Source: JBKJTP01 sp046590195
GTDB lineage: Bacteria > Bacteroidota > Ignavibacteria > Palsa-1295
Assembly: GCA_046590195.1 (NCBI GenBank)
Contig: JBKJTP010000315.1
Location: 1-9,406, forward strand
DNA length: 9,406 nt
Direction of reading: 5' to 3'
Shown: piece by piece, positions 1-6,286 of the stretch
How the letters are laid out: the number at the start of each line of letters is the position of its first letter
How positions within the stretch are numbered: the stretch's first letter is position 1
Program-made: the position numbers and the translations under genes
The notes under the pieces: model-generated
Database searches by the model: none
Told to the model about the DNA's origin: nothing
The model's input: only the letters and a program-made list of their open reading frames with translations

Positions 1-417
1 GCGCTAGCTTCGCAAGCAGGGCAGGAAAACGAAACGTTGAAAACAAAGGAGTTAGAGGTCCCAAATGTCGCGAGTTGATTCCGCAAAGTGTAGCGCAAGC
101 TTCAGCTTACGCAGCAAGTTTTCCAAAGAGCACAAAGTACGTCGGTTACCACGCCGTAGGCAAGAGCCTCCGATAGCAATCAATAGAGGCTTTCCGTCGC
201 ATCAACCCTAGTCCAACTAAACGACGAAAGCATCGTCCCTGCCAGATCCTCTGCGCAGGCTGAAGCTCGCGTTACACTTGATGCTGTTTGAGAGGCGCTA
301 GGTCGCCCCAAACCCTAACAGTCGGATCGCTGTTATGCGCGGCGAAAAGGCGAGGTAGATTAGGAAACGACTCGCCGATCAGACCGTATAATCTCCAGCA
401 CGGTATCCAATTTTAGC
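1..417. other. Gene-free region upstream of lpdA with several inverted repeats
   Basis: No convincing coding region is visible. Frame +1 is open from the window edge to a TGA at 76-78 and could be the last 25 codons of a gene entering from the left, but it resembles nothing I recognise. Frame +3 is open to about 176 without a start. The region has several short inverted repeats: GCTT/AAGC at 7-17; GCGCAAGC/GCTTACGC at 93-112 with one C-A mismatch and a TTCA loop; CCTCT/AGAGG at 248-252 and 291-295; TCGCC/GGCGA at 303-307 and 341-345, enclosing AACAG/CTGTT at 317-321 and 330-334; and GGCGAG/CTCGCC at 349-354 and 371-376. I looked for tmRNA, RNase P RNA, SRP RNA and tRNA hallmarks and found none. 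It may be a structured leader, an unassigned small RNA, or plain spacer. Confidence 0.45.
387..392 (+). promoter_or_regulatory. Candidate -10 box for lpdA (TATAAT)
   Basis: A perfect TATAAT lies 25 bases before the lpdA start codon, which would give a short untranslated leader of about 19 bases. No good -35 hexamer is present at the usual spacing (GAAACG at a 17-base spacer), and there is no extended -10 TGn. The GGCGAG/CTCGCC inverted repeat at 349-376 ends 10 bases upstream, so it occupies the -35 region and could be an operator-like element. This reading is based on the box alone. Confidence 0.4.
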
Positions 418-1929
418 ATGGCAAATCTCATCAATCAGGCTCGTCCTGCGGCAAATGCCGCCCCTGCCACTCCAGCAGCCGCAAATCCATCTAACGGCGC
501 GCCGAAGGCGCATGGCGCCGGCGGACACAATTTTGACTATGACGTACTCGTGCTCGGCGGCGGACCTGGCGGCTATCCTGCCGCGATCCGTTCGGCGCAA
601 CTCGGCATGAAGGTCGGCTGTATCGAGCGCGATAACCTGGGCGGCGTATGCCTCAACTGGGGATGTATCCCGACGAAGGCGCTGCTGAAGAACGCAGAGA
701 TCTATCACAACTTCCTCGTTGCCGAGAAGGAATGGGGTATCAGCTATGATAACCTGAAAGTCGATTTCTCGAAGGTCATCGGCCGCTCCCGCGATGTATC
801 GAGCAAGGTCGTTAAGGGTATCGAATTCCTCTTCCGCAAGAACAAGGTCGATCATATCCGCGGTAATGGTGTGCTGACGAGCAAGAACGCGATCGAAGTG
901 ACCGACAAGGACGGTCAGAAGAAGACGATCACTGCGAAGAACATCGTCATCGCTACTGGTGGACGTGCACGCCAGCTTCCGAATCTCAAGCCAGAAGGCA
1001 AGCAGGTTCTCTCTTCGACCGAAGCGATGATCATGGATCACATTCCTGAGTCGATGATCGTTATCGGCGCCGGTGCGATCGGTATCGAGTTCGCATACTT
1101 CTATCATGTCTTCGGCACGAAGATCACGATCGTCGAGACGATGGATAATATCCTGCCAGTAGAAGACACCGAGGTCTCGAAAGAGCTCGAGAAGATCTAC
1201 AAGAAGAAGGGCATGACGATCATGACCAAGTCGAAGGTCTCTGCTACACGCGTTGAAGGCGGCAAGGTATCGGTCGATGTCGAGCCTATGGCTGGCGGCG
1301 ACAAGCAGACGATCGAAGCTGAGTGCGTACTCGTTGCGATCGGCGTTCAGGCGAACACCGAGAACATCGGTCTCGAGCAGCTTGGCATCACAACAGATCG
1401 CGGCTTCATCAACGTCGATGAATATATGCGCACGAACGTCGAAGGCATCTATGCTGTAGGCGACGTCGGCGGTCCACCGCTACTCGCGCACGTTGCAACG
1501 CACGAGGGAATTGTCTGCGCGGAGTTCATCGCAGAGGGTCACGCGACACCTGTCGATTACGATAACATTCCTGGCTGTACATATTGCCAGCCGCAGGTCG
1601 CGTCCGTCGGACAGACCGAGCGCGCACTCAAGGAGAAGGGCATTGAGTACAAGGTCGGTAAATTCCCATTCACCGCACTGGGCAAGGCGAAGGCGATCGG
1701 CGAGACCGATGGCTTCGTTAAGCTGATATTCGATGCGAAGTATGGCGAGCTGCTCGGCGCACATCTCATCGGACCGGAAGTCACCGAGCTACTCGAAGAG
1801 CTCGTCATCGCACGCTCACACGGCGCAACAGCGCAGTCATTGCTGAAGACGATCCATCCGCATCCGACACTCTCGGAAGCGATCATGGAAGCAGCAGCAA
1901 TGGCCGAGGGTGAAGCGATACATTTTTGA
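418..1929 (+). CDS. lpdA: Dihydrolipoyl dehydrogenase (E3 of 2-oxoacid dehydrogenase complexes)
   Basis: This FAD enzyme reoxidises dihydrolipoyl groups on E2 (or glycine cleavage H protein) with NAD+, in the cytoplasm. Its 503 residues carry all family hallmarks. The FAD-binding GGGPGG is at 47-52 and the redox-active disulfide is C78-x4-C83 (GGVCLNWGC). The NAD-binding GAGAIG is at 217-222, and the second FAD contact is YAVGDV at 345-350. The catalytic pair is H482 and E487 in HPHPTLSE. Most family members have about 460-475 residues. The excess is residues 2-37, an Ala/Pro/Asn-rich tail like the flexible linkers next to lipoyl domains, but with no lipoyl domain attached. The frame is closed by TAG at 361-363, so no domain is hidden upstream. 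ATG 418 has no Shine-Dalgarno sequence. Fused E1 lies about 5 kb away on the other strand. The family assignment is secure; which complex it serves is inferred. Confidence 0.97.
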   Translation: MANLINQARPAANAAPATPAAANPSNGAPKAHGAGGHNFDYDVLVLGGGPGGYPAAIRSAQLGMKVGCIERDNLGGVCLNWGCIPTKALLKNAEIYHNFLVAEKEWGISYDNLKVDFSKVIGRSRDVSSKVVKGIEFLFRKNKVDHIRGNGVLTSKNAIEVTDKDGQKKTITAKNIVIATGGRARQLPNLKPEGKQVLSSTEAMIMDHIPESMIVIGAGAIGIEFAYFYHVFGTKITIVETMDNILPVEDTEVSKELEKIYKKKGMTIMTKSKVSATRVEGGKVSVDVEPMAGGDKQTIEAECVLVAIGVQANTENIGLEQLGITTDRGFINVDEYMRTNVEGIYAVGDVGGPPLLAHVATHEGIVCAEFIAEGHATPVDYDNIPGCTYCQPQVASVGQTERALKEKGIEYKVGKFPFTALGKAKAIGETDGFVKLIFDAKYGELLGAHLIGPEVTELLEELVIARSHGATAQSLLKTIHPHPTLSEAIMEAAAMAEGEAIHF

Positions 1930-1932
1930 TCA

Positions 1933-1961
1933 TTGACAATTTGCGCACGCCGGTGTATGGT
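1933..1961 (+). promoter_or_regulatory. Sigma70-like promoter for the small membrane protein gene
   Basis: A perfect -35 hexamer TTGACA (1933-1938) is followed after exactly 17 bases by TATGGT (1956-1961), which matches TATAAT at four of six positions. It begins 4 bases after the lpdA stop codon. Transcription would start near 1968, giving a leader of about 60 bases before ATG 2029. No terminator hairpin separates lpdA from this promoter, so read-through from lpdA is also possible. Confidence 0.6.
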
Positions 1962-2028
1962 CCATTCCACTAGGGTTCAGAGAGACACAATCCGGAGTCG
2001 GTAGAATCAGTGAGTCTATATTGACCTC

Positions 2029-2313
2029 ATGACACTTAAGACACCTCTGATCTTCGTTTGGTCGACAGCCGCTTCAGCGATCGCGATGGTAGCGACATTC
2101 CATTTATTGCAGTTGGATCCGATTGGCAGTCCACAGGGATTTGGTATCGCATTCGCTGCTGTAACGTGGATGGGTATGCTTCAAATGTTTAGAGCAACGG
2201 ATGTGATCAAGCGTGATACACTCACGAGAATGGATCGAGCGAAATTCATTGGCGTAGCGATCGTAGTCGGAGCATCGATCGGCGCGGTGCAGCGAATGTT
2301 CAATATGTATTGA
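2029..2313 (+). CDS. Small integral membrane protein, unknown function
   Basis: This 94-residue protein belongs to no family I recognise. Three hydrophobic stretches, at about residues 6-27, 36-55 and 72-88, look like membrane helices. They are separated by a short loop with a Pro-Gly segment (DPIGSPQGFG) and by a charged loop (about 56-71: RATDVIKRDTLTRMDRAK) rich in Arg and Lys. By the positive-inside rule that charged loop should face the cytoplasm. There is no cleavable signal peptide and no cysteine. The gene follows lpdA by 99 bases, has its own promoter-like sequence, and ends just before a strong hairpin, which makes it a credible single-gene unit. ATG 2029 lacks a Shine-Dalgarno sequence (TTGACCTC precedes it). 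Coding status is supported by hydrophobic periodicity and flanking signals, not by homology. Confidence 0.7.
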   Translation: MTLKTPLIFVWSTAASAIAMVATFHLLQLDPIGSPQGFGIAFAAVTWMGMLQMFRATDVIKRDTLTRMDRAKFIGVAIVVGASIGAVQRMFNMY

Positions 2314-2322
2314 TTGAATAGA

Positions 2323-2346
2323 GAAGCCCCGCCTTCGCGGGGCTTC
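2323..2346. terminator. Strong hairpin between convergent genes, probable bidirectional terminator
   Basis: A perfect 10-bp stem, GAAGCCCCGC paired with GCGGGGCTTC, closes a CTTC loop. It starts 9 bases after the stop of the small membrane protein gene and lies 67 bases beyond the stop of the opposing DUF3606-type gene. Neither strand has a T-run after the stem (ATTCACATT on the plus side, TCTATTCAA on the minus side). It therefore lacks the usual intrinsic-terminator tail, but its position strongly suggests it ends transcription or stabilises the 3' ends. Confidence 0.75.
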
Positions 2347-2413
2347 ATTCACATTATCCGTTACATCATCCTTCGATATCCAAATATCTGAGGAGAGGCA
2401 AGCAAGCAGGTAG

Positions 2414-2599
2414 TTACGACCTACCTTTTCCGAGTCGTTCTTTGACAGCCTCTGCTGACGTACCAACTCGCTGGACCGTCTCACGGAGCTTGTCCGGTGA
2501 CACGCCCAGTTTCTTGCTCCAATCCCGAAGCTCGTAAGGCTCGTTCACATTGATGCGCTTACTATCCGGTGACCCTGTTCTCTTCTTGTCGTCTGCCAT
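2414..2599 (-). CDS. DUF3606-type small protein
   Basis: This 61-residue, highly charged protein resembles the DUF3606 family in length and layout. A Lys/Arg-rich start (MADDKKRTG) is followed by the core RINVNEPYELRDWSKKLGVS and a short helix containing VGTSAEAV. The family has no established function; its WSKKLGVSPDKLRE part looks like a small helix-turn-helix-like unit, but DNA binding is unproven. An in-frame upstream start would add 22 residues unlike the family. ATG 2599 is preferred because AGGAAAGGA lies 7 bases upstream and the family begins there. It is the only gene here with a clear Shine-Dalgarno sequence. It is convergent with the small membrane protein gene and divergent from lipB. 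Confidence 0.85.
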   Translation of the reverse strand: MADDKKRTGSPDSKRINVNEPYELRDWSKKLGVSPDKLRETVQRVGTSAEAVKERLGKGRS

Positions 2600-2606
2600 C
2601 TTCTTG

Positions 2607-2615
2607 TCCTTTCCT
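2607..2615 (-). promoter_or_regulatory. Ribosome binding site of the DUF3606-type gene
   Basis: On the minus strand AGGAAAGGA ends 7 bases before ATG 2599. It decides the start in favour of the MADDKK form over the longer in-frame start at 2665. It is notable because the other starts in the window have no comparable sequence. Confidence 0.7.
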
Positions 2616-2713
2616 AGCTGTAAAAACTTGTCCTGCCCAAGCCAAAGGTGTGGAGCCCACAGCATTGCAAAACTTTCTCGTTATAGAAACACAATCGCCG
2701 TGCCGTATCAATG

Positions 2714-2742
2714 TCGAGTATTTTTCGCAGAGGTGTTATAGT
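2714..2742 (+). promoter_or_regulatory. Candidate extended -10 promoter for lipB
   Basis: TATAGT (2737-2742, five of six matches to TATAAT) is preceded by TG plus one base (2734-2736), the extended -10 arrangement. A weak -35, TCGAGT (2714-2719), lies 17 bases upstream. The box ends 30 bases before ATG 2773, giving a leader of roughly 24 bases. Confidence 0.5.
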
Positions 2743-2772
2743 TAGTGTAATATGTTGAAAGCGTTTTCTTAG

Positions 2773-3486
2773 ATGATCCGACCTGTTGATGCATACGATC
2801 TCGGCCTGATGCGCTTTGCGGAAGCGTGGGATCTGCAGCGCGCGATCTTCGATGAAGTATGTACTGAAGTGCGGAATGATACGCTGCTGCTCCTGGAGCA
2901 TCCCCACGTCTTTACACTCGGGCGCGTCACGCAGCAAGCCAGCATCCTTTTTAACGACGCTAGGTTGAAGGAGCTCGACGCAGAGATGTTTGAGATCGAT
3001 CGCGGCGGCGATGTGACGTATCATGGCCCAGGACAACTCGTCGGCTATCCGATCCTGAAGCTCTCGCACTTCAAAGAAGATCTCGGTTGGTATTTGAGAG
3101 CGCTGGAGGAATCGATCATCTTGCTACTCGCAAGTTATTCGATCGAAGCCTTCCGTGTGCAAGGTCGCACAGGCGTATGGGTGAAGGCTGGCAACACCGA
3201 AGAAAAGATCTGTGCTATCGGCATCAAGGCATCCCGCTGGTGTACGATGCATGGCTTTGCATTGAATGTCAATACCGATCTCAGGTACTTCGAGCACATC
3301 GTGCCCTGCGGCATCGCGGATAAGAATGTGACCAGCCTATCCAAGCTTCTTGGACGCGAGGTTGATCTCGATGAAGTTAAATCACGATACGAAGAGGCCT
3401 TCGCAAGTGTGTTTGATGTCAGTATTTCTAAGAAAGAGTCGTCTGCGCTTCCGGGTCGAGAAGCAGCTTCACCTCTCTCGCTCTAA
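2773..3486 (+). CDS. lipB: Octanoyl-[acyl-carrier-protein]:protein N-octanoyltransferase
   Basis: This cytoplasmic enzyme moves the octanoyl group from octanoyl-ACP to the lipoyl-domain lysine of E2 and H proteins. It is the first step of endogenous lipoate synthesis, before LipA adds sulfur. Its 237 residues include LEHPHVFTLGR at 41-51, the signature RGGDVTYHGPGQL at 77-89, the catalytic lysine K152 in AIGIKASRWCTMHG, and the catalytic cysteine C179 in IVPCGI. The start is firm because TAG directly precedes ATG 2773. The last 20 or so residues (KESSALPGREAASPLSL) lie beyond the conserved fold, and their codons overlap the 3' end of the convergent fabI gene by 59 bases. Lpd and fused E1 in the same window are enzymes whose complexes need its product. 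No lipA is visible. Confidence 0.97.
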   Translation: MIRPVDAYDLGLMRFAEAWDLQRAIFDEVCTEVRNDTLLLLEHPHVFTLGRVTQQASILFNDARLKELDAEMFEIDRGGDVTYHGPGQLVGYPILKLSHFKEDLGWYLRALEESIILLLASYSIEAFRVQGRTGVWVKAGNTEEKICAIGIKASRWCTMHGFALNVNTDLRYFEHIVPCGIADKNVTSLSKLLGREVDLDEVKSRYEEAFASVFDVSISKKESSALPGREAASPLSL

Positions 3487-4363
3487 GCTCGCTGATCGTT
3501 CTTTCGATAACGGCTTCATCGAACCCCGCTTGTCTGAGAGCTTCCTCGTTGAGCTGGGCATCGAAGATCCGAAGCATCGGCTGCGTCATTCCCATATTAG
3601 AGAAGCCGCCGTCGTGCATCAGATTCTGCATCGTGACCTTTTTCGTAAGATCCGATAATAACGTAACGCAGTATTTGCCGCATTCTTCGGCCGTGGCGTT
3701 GCCGAGTGGAGCAAGCATATCAGTGAAGCGATATAGCTTGTCGAAATCTTCGATCCCGCTGCCGGCCTTTGTTTTCGTCGGCGATTGCGAGACGGTATTG
3801 ACGCGAATGCCTCGCGAACCAAGTCGGCTGCCGAAATTTCTCGCAACAGATTCCAGCAATGCTTTCGCTTCGGCCATATCAGTGTATGTTGAAAACGATC
3901 GTTGCGCTGCGAGATAGCTTAAGGCAAGGATCGAAGCACCATTGTTCAGCGCGTCATGAGATAGTGCTGAGGCAATGATGCGATGAAAGCTGAGTCCAGA
4001 AACATCGAGCGTCTTGTGATACCACTCGTAATTCAGATCCTGATACGATATCCCCCTACGAATATTAGGCGACATCCCGATAGCGTGGACAATAAAATCG
4101 ATCTTCCCGAAGTGTTCGAGTACCGCGGTGAAGGACTGATCGACATCACCCTGGTCAGTGGCGTCGCATGGTATCAAGAGAGCATTGCCGCAGAGCGCGG
4201 CGAGCTCCTGAGGATTCCCCATGCGAATAGCGATCGGTGCATTACTGATCGCGATCTCCGCTCCTTCGCCGTACGCTGCAAGCGCTATCTGCCATCCAAG
4301 ACTCGACGCATCGTGCGGACCGAAGACGATACCCTTTTTGCCTGAGAGCAGATCATGTTTCAT
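3428..4363 (-). CDS. fabI: Enoyl-[acyl-carrier-protein] reductase, Bacteroidota/Chlorobiota-type FabI
   Basis: This short-chain dehydrogenase family enzyme reduces trans-2-enoyl-ACP with NAD(P)H, the last step of each type II fatty acid elongation cycle. Numbered from ATG 4363 (311 residues), it has an N-terminal nucleotide-binding segment SGKKGIVFGPHDASSLGW, HAIGMSP at 93-99, Y150 in SYLAAQR, and the catalytic Y160-x6-K167. Further family segments are NTVSQSPTKTKAG and HDGGFSNMG. Classical FabI has about 260 residues; the extra 45 or so at the C-terminus are charged and probably helical, with no recognised domain. ATG 4363 is chosen because MKHDLLSGK lines up with the usual start of this FabI type. 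A TTG at 4378 would add five residues and overlap the upstream stop as TTGA. No Shine-Dalgarno sequence is visible. It is probably cotranscribed with the flavoprotein gene upstream. Confidence 0.96.
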   Translation of the reverse strand: MKHDLLSGKKGIVFGPHDASSLGWQIALAAYGEGAEIAISNAPIAIRMGNPQELAALCGNALLIPCDATDQGDVDQSFTAVLEHFGKIDFIVHAIGMSPNIRRGISYQDLNYEWYHKTLDVSGLSFHRIIASALSHDALNNGASILALSYLAAQRSFSTYTDMAEAKALLESVARNFGSRLGSRGIRVNTVSQSPTKTKAGSGIEDFDKLYRFTDMLAPLGNATAEECGKYCVTLLSDLTKKVTMQNLMHDGGFSNMGMTQPMLRIFDAQLNEEALRQAGFDEAVIERTISELRAREVKLLLDPEAQTTLS

Positions 4364-4374
4364 ACGTATGTCAG

Positions 4375-5871
4375 TCAAAGGTTATGATCAGATGGCTCGA
4401 ACTCGAGATCGGTCGCTGGTTCAAGGATGTAATTGATCACATCAAGCGCACTATACTCCTGACGATTGAAGGAAATGTATCGCTGAAGAGTCGGCAGGCT
4501 TTCGCCAGCGGTTACCAGCGGCTTCTCGACATATCCGCCTTTATGGGTTTGCGGGAGTCCTATATTGGCGACGAGCGAATTGCAAAGACACTTCTTGCCT
4601 TCCGTCTCTTCGATCGTCCCACCTTTGCGGAGAAAATCTTTGATCGGTTCACCTGGACAGCGATAACCAATGGTGCCATCAGGCTTCTTATACAAGCGGC
4701 GGAGAAATCCCAACTGGCAAAGCTTTGGACGAAGTTCGTAGACCGACTGATCGGACATCGTACCATCGAGTTGGACAACTTTGAACGGAAATCCGGTTGG
4801 CGATGCAAGCGGATCGGTAAAGATTTCGACAGTCCCTGCATAGACATTTTCCAGCACGCGAGCTTTGATCGCCGGATCGAATCCCGATTCTTCTGCAAAC
4901 GCGAAATCGGTGCCGACTTGTACTCCTTCTGCACCAACCGATAGCGCATACTCCAGATGCTCAGGACCAGATCTCCCACCAGCCAACCAAAATGGCAGAC
5001 CCAACTCTCTGATCTTATCCAGATCGGCCTCGTCGCGCAAACCATAGATGGGCTCGCCCTTCTCATCGAGCTTGGTGCCGCCTCGTGGCGGAGCGTTATG
5101 GCCACCAGCAGTTGGCCCTTCAATGACAAATCCTTCGATGCTTCCAGTGCTGCGGGTGGTGAGTGATCTTGCGAGGATATCAGACGCAACGATAGCGAAG
5201 AACTTTGGCCTCTTGACAGGAGGGAGGTCAGCACCGAGTGTCTTCCTCGGATCGAACTCAAAGTGGAAATCATCAGATGGAGACGAACCTTCAACGGCGA
5301 GCCTTATACGAGCATTATCATGATTTGCTAATCTGTCGAGAGCAAGCGGTATCTCACGCGGTATCCCTGCTCCCATGAGGACCACATCCACTCCAGCCAG
5401 CATCGCACCATACAGAGATGGCAAGTTTGGTAGTTGGACTTTTTCCAATAGGTTGATGCCGACTGGATGATCATGTCCCTCTTTTGCAAGATAGACTTCG
5501 CAATAGTTTGCGAGTACGGTCAGTTGCAACAGTTCGCGACTTGGCCGATAAGTGAACATCGGCACAGTCTTCATCGGAGATCTATCGGGATCGCTGCTGT
5601 AATAGGTCCGAATGATCCTCTCTGCGATCGACGGTACGGGGAAGGTCGCAGCGGCGCGGCGTAAGTGTCCCCCGATATCTCCTTCATGGAGCCGAAGAGC
5701 AAAGACCAGATTGAGACCTGTACCGGATACAACACCGAGTTGTCCTGCAAGAGCAACCGCTTTCGCCAATCGCCATGAAGAGATGGCGATGCCCATGCCG
5801 CCCTGGATGATGCGGGGATGATCGTACTGCACTGGGGATGCTTCGACCGAGATAGAAGAGATGTTATCCAA
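4375..5871 (-). CDS. Nitronate monooxygenase/FabK-related FMN-dependent oxidoreductase, long form
   Basis: This 498-residue protein is a TIM-barrel flavoprotein of the nitronate monooxygenase (2-nitropropane dioxygenase) superfamily. The superfamily also holds the enoyl-ACP reductase FabK and the PfaD enzymes of polyunsaturated fatty acid synthases. Visible motifs are IIQGGMG at 21-27, VLMGAGIPREIP at 164-175, GPTAGGHNAPPRG with the likely catalytic H258, LPFWLAGG at 292-299, and the FMN-phosphate segment GAEGVQVGT at 313-321. FabK has about 320 residues; the extra C-terminal third holds C385, C405, C428 and C430. I recall similar long proteins annotated only as nitronate monooxygenase, with no firm substrate. 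The TTG start at 5871 is uncertain: there is no Shine-Dalgarno sequence, and GTG at 5832 would also keep the whole domain. Its stop is 11 bases before fabI, so a lipid-related reductase role is possible but inferred. Confidence 0.9.
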   Translation of the reverse strand: MDNISSISVEASPVQYDHPRIIQGGMGIAISSWRLAKAVALAGQLGVVSGTGLNLVFALRLHEGDIGGHLRRAAATFPVPSIAERIIRTYYSSDPDRSPMKTVPMFTYRPSRELLQLTVLANYCEVYLAKEGHDHPVGINLLEKVQLPNLPSLYGAMLAGVDVVLMGAGIPREIPLALDRLANHDNARIRLAVEGSSPSDDFHFEFDPRKTLGADLPPVKRPKFFAIVASDILARSLTTRSTGSIEGFVIEGPTAGGHNAPPRGGTKLDEKGEPIYGLRDEADLDKIRELGLPFWLAGGRSGPEHLEYALSVGAEGVQVGTDFAFAEESGFDPAIKARVLENVYAGTVEIFTDPLASPTGFPFKVVQLDGTMSDQSVYELRPKLCQLGFLRRLYKKPDGTIGYRCPGEPIKDFLRKGGTIEETEGKKCLCNSLVANIGLPQTHKGGYVEKPLVTAGESLPTLQRYISFNRQEYSALDVINYILEPATDLEFEPSDHNL

Positions 5872-5903
5872 CTGATGAGAGATGCGAGGCGGTGCAACGG
5901 GAG

Positions 5904-5912
5904 ATTGTAGCA
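5904..5912 (-). promoter_or_regulatory. Candidate extended -10 promoter for the flavoprotein-fabI operon
   Basis: Read on the minus strand, TGCTACAAT combines an extended -10 TGn with TACAAT (five of six matches). The box ends 32 bases before the TTG start at 5871, close to the lipB arrangement. No good -35 hexamer lies at 17 bases (AGATCT), as is common with extended -10 promoters. Confidence 0.4.
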
Positions 5913-6240
5913 GCCTTCAACTGAAAAGATCTTCGCAAGTATGCGTAGGAGCGCATCGCAAATGGTGCAGAACCATGCCATTACATCCAGCGAGATATAA
6001 TGCGGCGAATCAGTTGATATATGCAGATTTCACGCTGCGGGGAGAAGCGGGTGCAGTAAGTATCCTTATCGAGCCGGAAGATTCTTGACTCATCCGATCA
6101 GAACTCGCCAGGCCTCGAAGTCAACCGACATCTAATTACATCAGCGAGTAAAGAGATGGGACACTTAGCAGTTTGTATTTATGCGGATCTTAACCGAAAT
6201 TGGTTGCTCGTATTCTCTGGAGGATATCCCTCTCGATCGA

Positions 6241-6263
6241 GAAGGCCCGCGATGCAGGCCTTC
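6241..6263 (-). terminator. Hairpin behind the methyltransferase gene, possible terminator
   Basis: GAAGGCC pairs perfectly with GGCCTTC. Inside, after a C-A mismatch, GC pairs with GC around a GAT loop. It lies 23 bases after the methyltransferase stop, and a palindrome CTCGATCGAG (6232-6241) adjoins it. No T-run follows on the minus strand. The same architecture without a T-run is seen in the hairpin at 2323-2346. Confidence 0.55.
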
Positions 6264-6286
6264 TGCACTTAACGCTCATTGAAAAT

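Larger units (their letters stand above)
5872..6286. other. Intergenic region between the methyltransferase and flavoprotein genes
   Basis: Both flanking genes read leftward, so this region should hold the 3' end of the methyltransferase unit and the promoter of the flavoprotein-fabI unit. I see a hairpin near its right end (6241-6263) and a candidate minus-strand -10 near its left end (5904-5912). A plus-strand TATAAT occurs at 5996-6001 with no gene behind it. The 68-codon plus-strand reading frame at 5882-6088 has no ribosome binding site or recognisable protein features and is not accepted. The rest (about 6010-6230) shows nothing I can name. Confidence 0.6.

Noticed and set aside
1..78. 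Possible C-terminal end of a gene entering from the left in frame +1
   Set aside because: The 25 codons are too few to judge, frame +3 is open for longer, and the encoded residues match nothing I recognise. It is left as a remark in the region entry.
1..417. tmRNA, RNase P RNA or tRNA gene
   Set aside because: No TTCGA arm with a CCA end, no AGAGGAAAGTCC-type RNase P core, and no tRNA cloverleaf could be found on either strand.
379..1107. A 242-codon minus-strand reading frame
   Set aside because: It lies antisense inside lpdA, which has complete motifs. It arises from the codon pattern of lpdA and resembles no protein family.
2408..2429. Plus-strand hairpin AGGTAG/CTACCT followed by TTTT
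   Set aside because: The 6-bp stem is weak, lies inside the 3' end of the DUF3606-type gene, and comes after a much stronger hairpin that already serves the plus-strand gene.
5882..6088. A 68-codon plus-strand reading frame in the intergenic region
   Set aside because: It has no ribosome site, no promoter at a sensible distance, an Arg/Cys-rich random-looking first half, and no recognisable family. It also covers the candidate promoter of the opposite operon.
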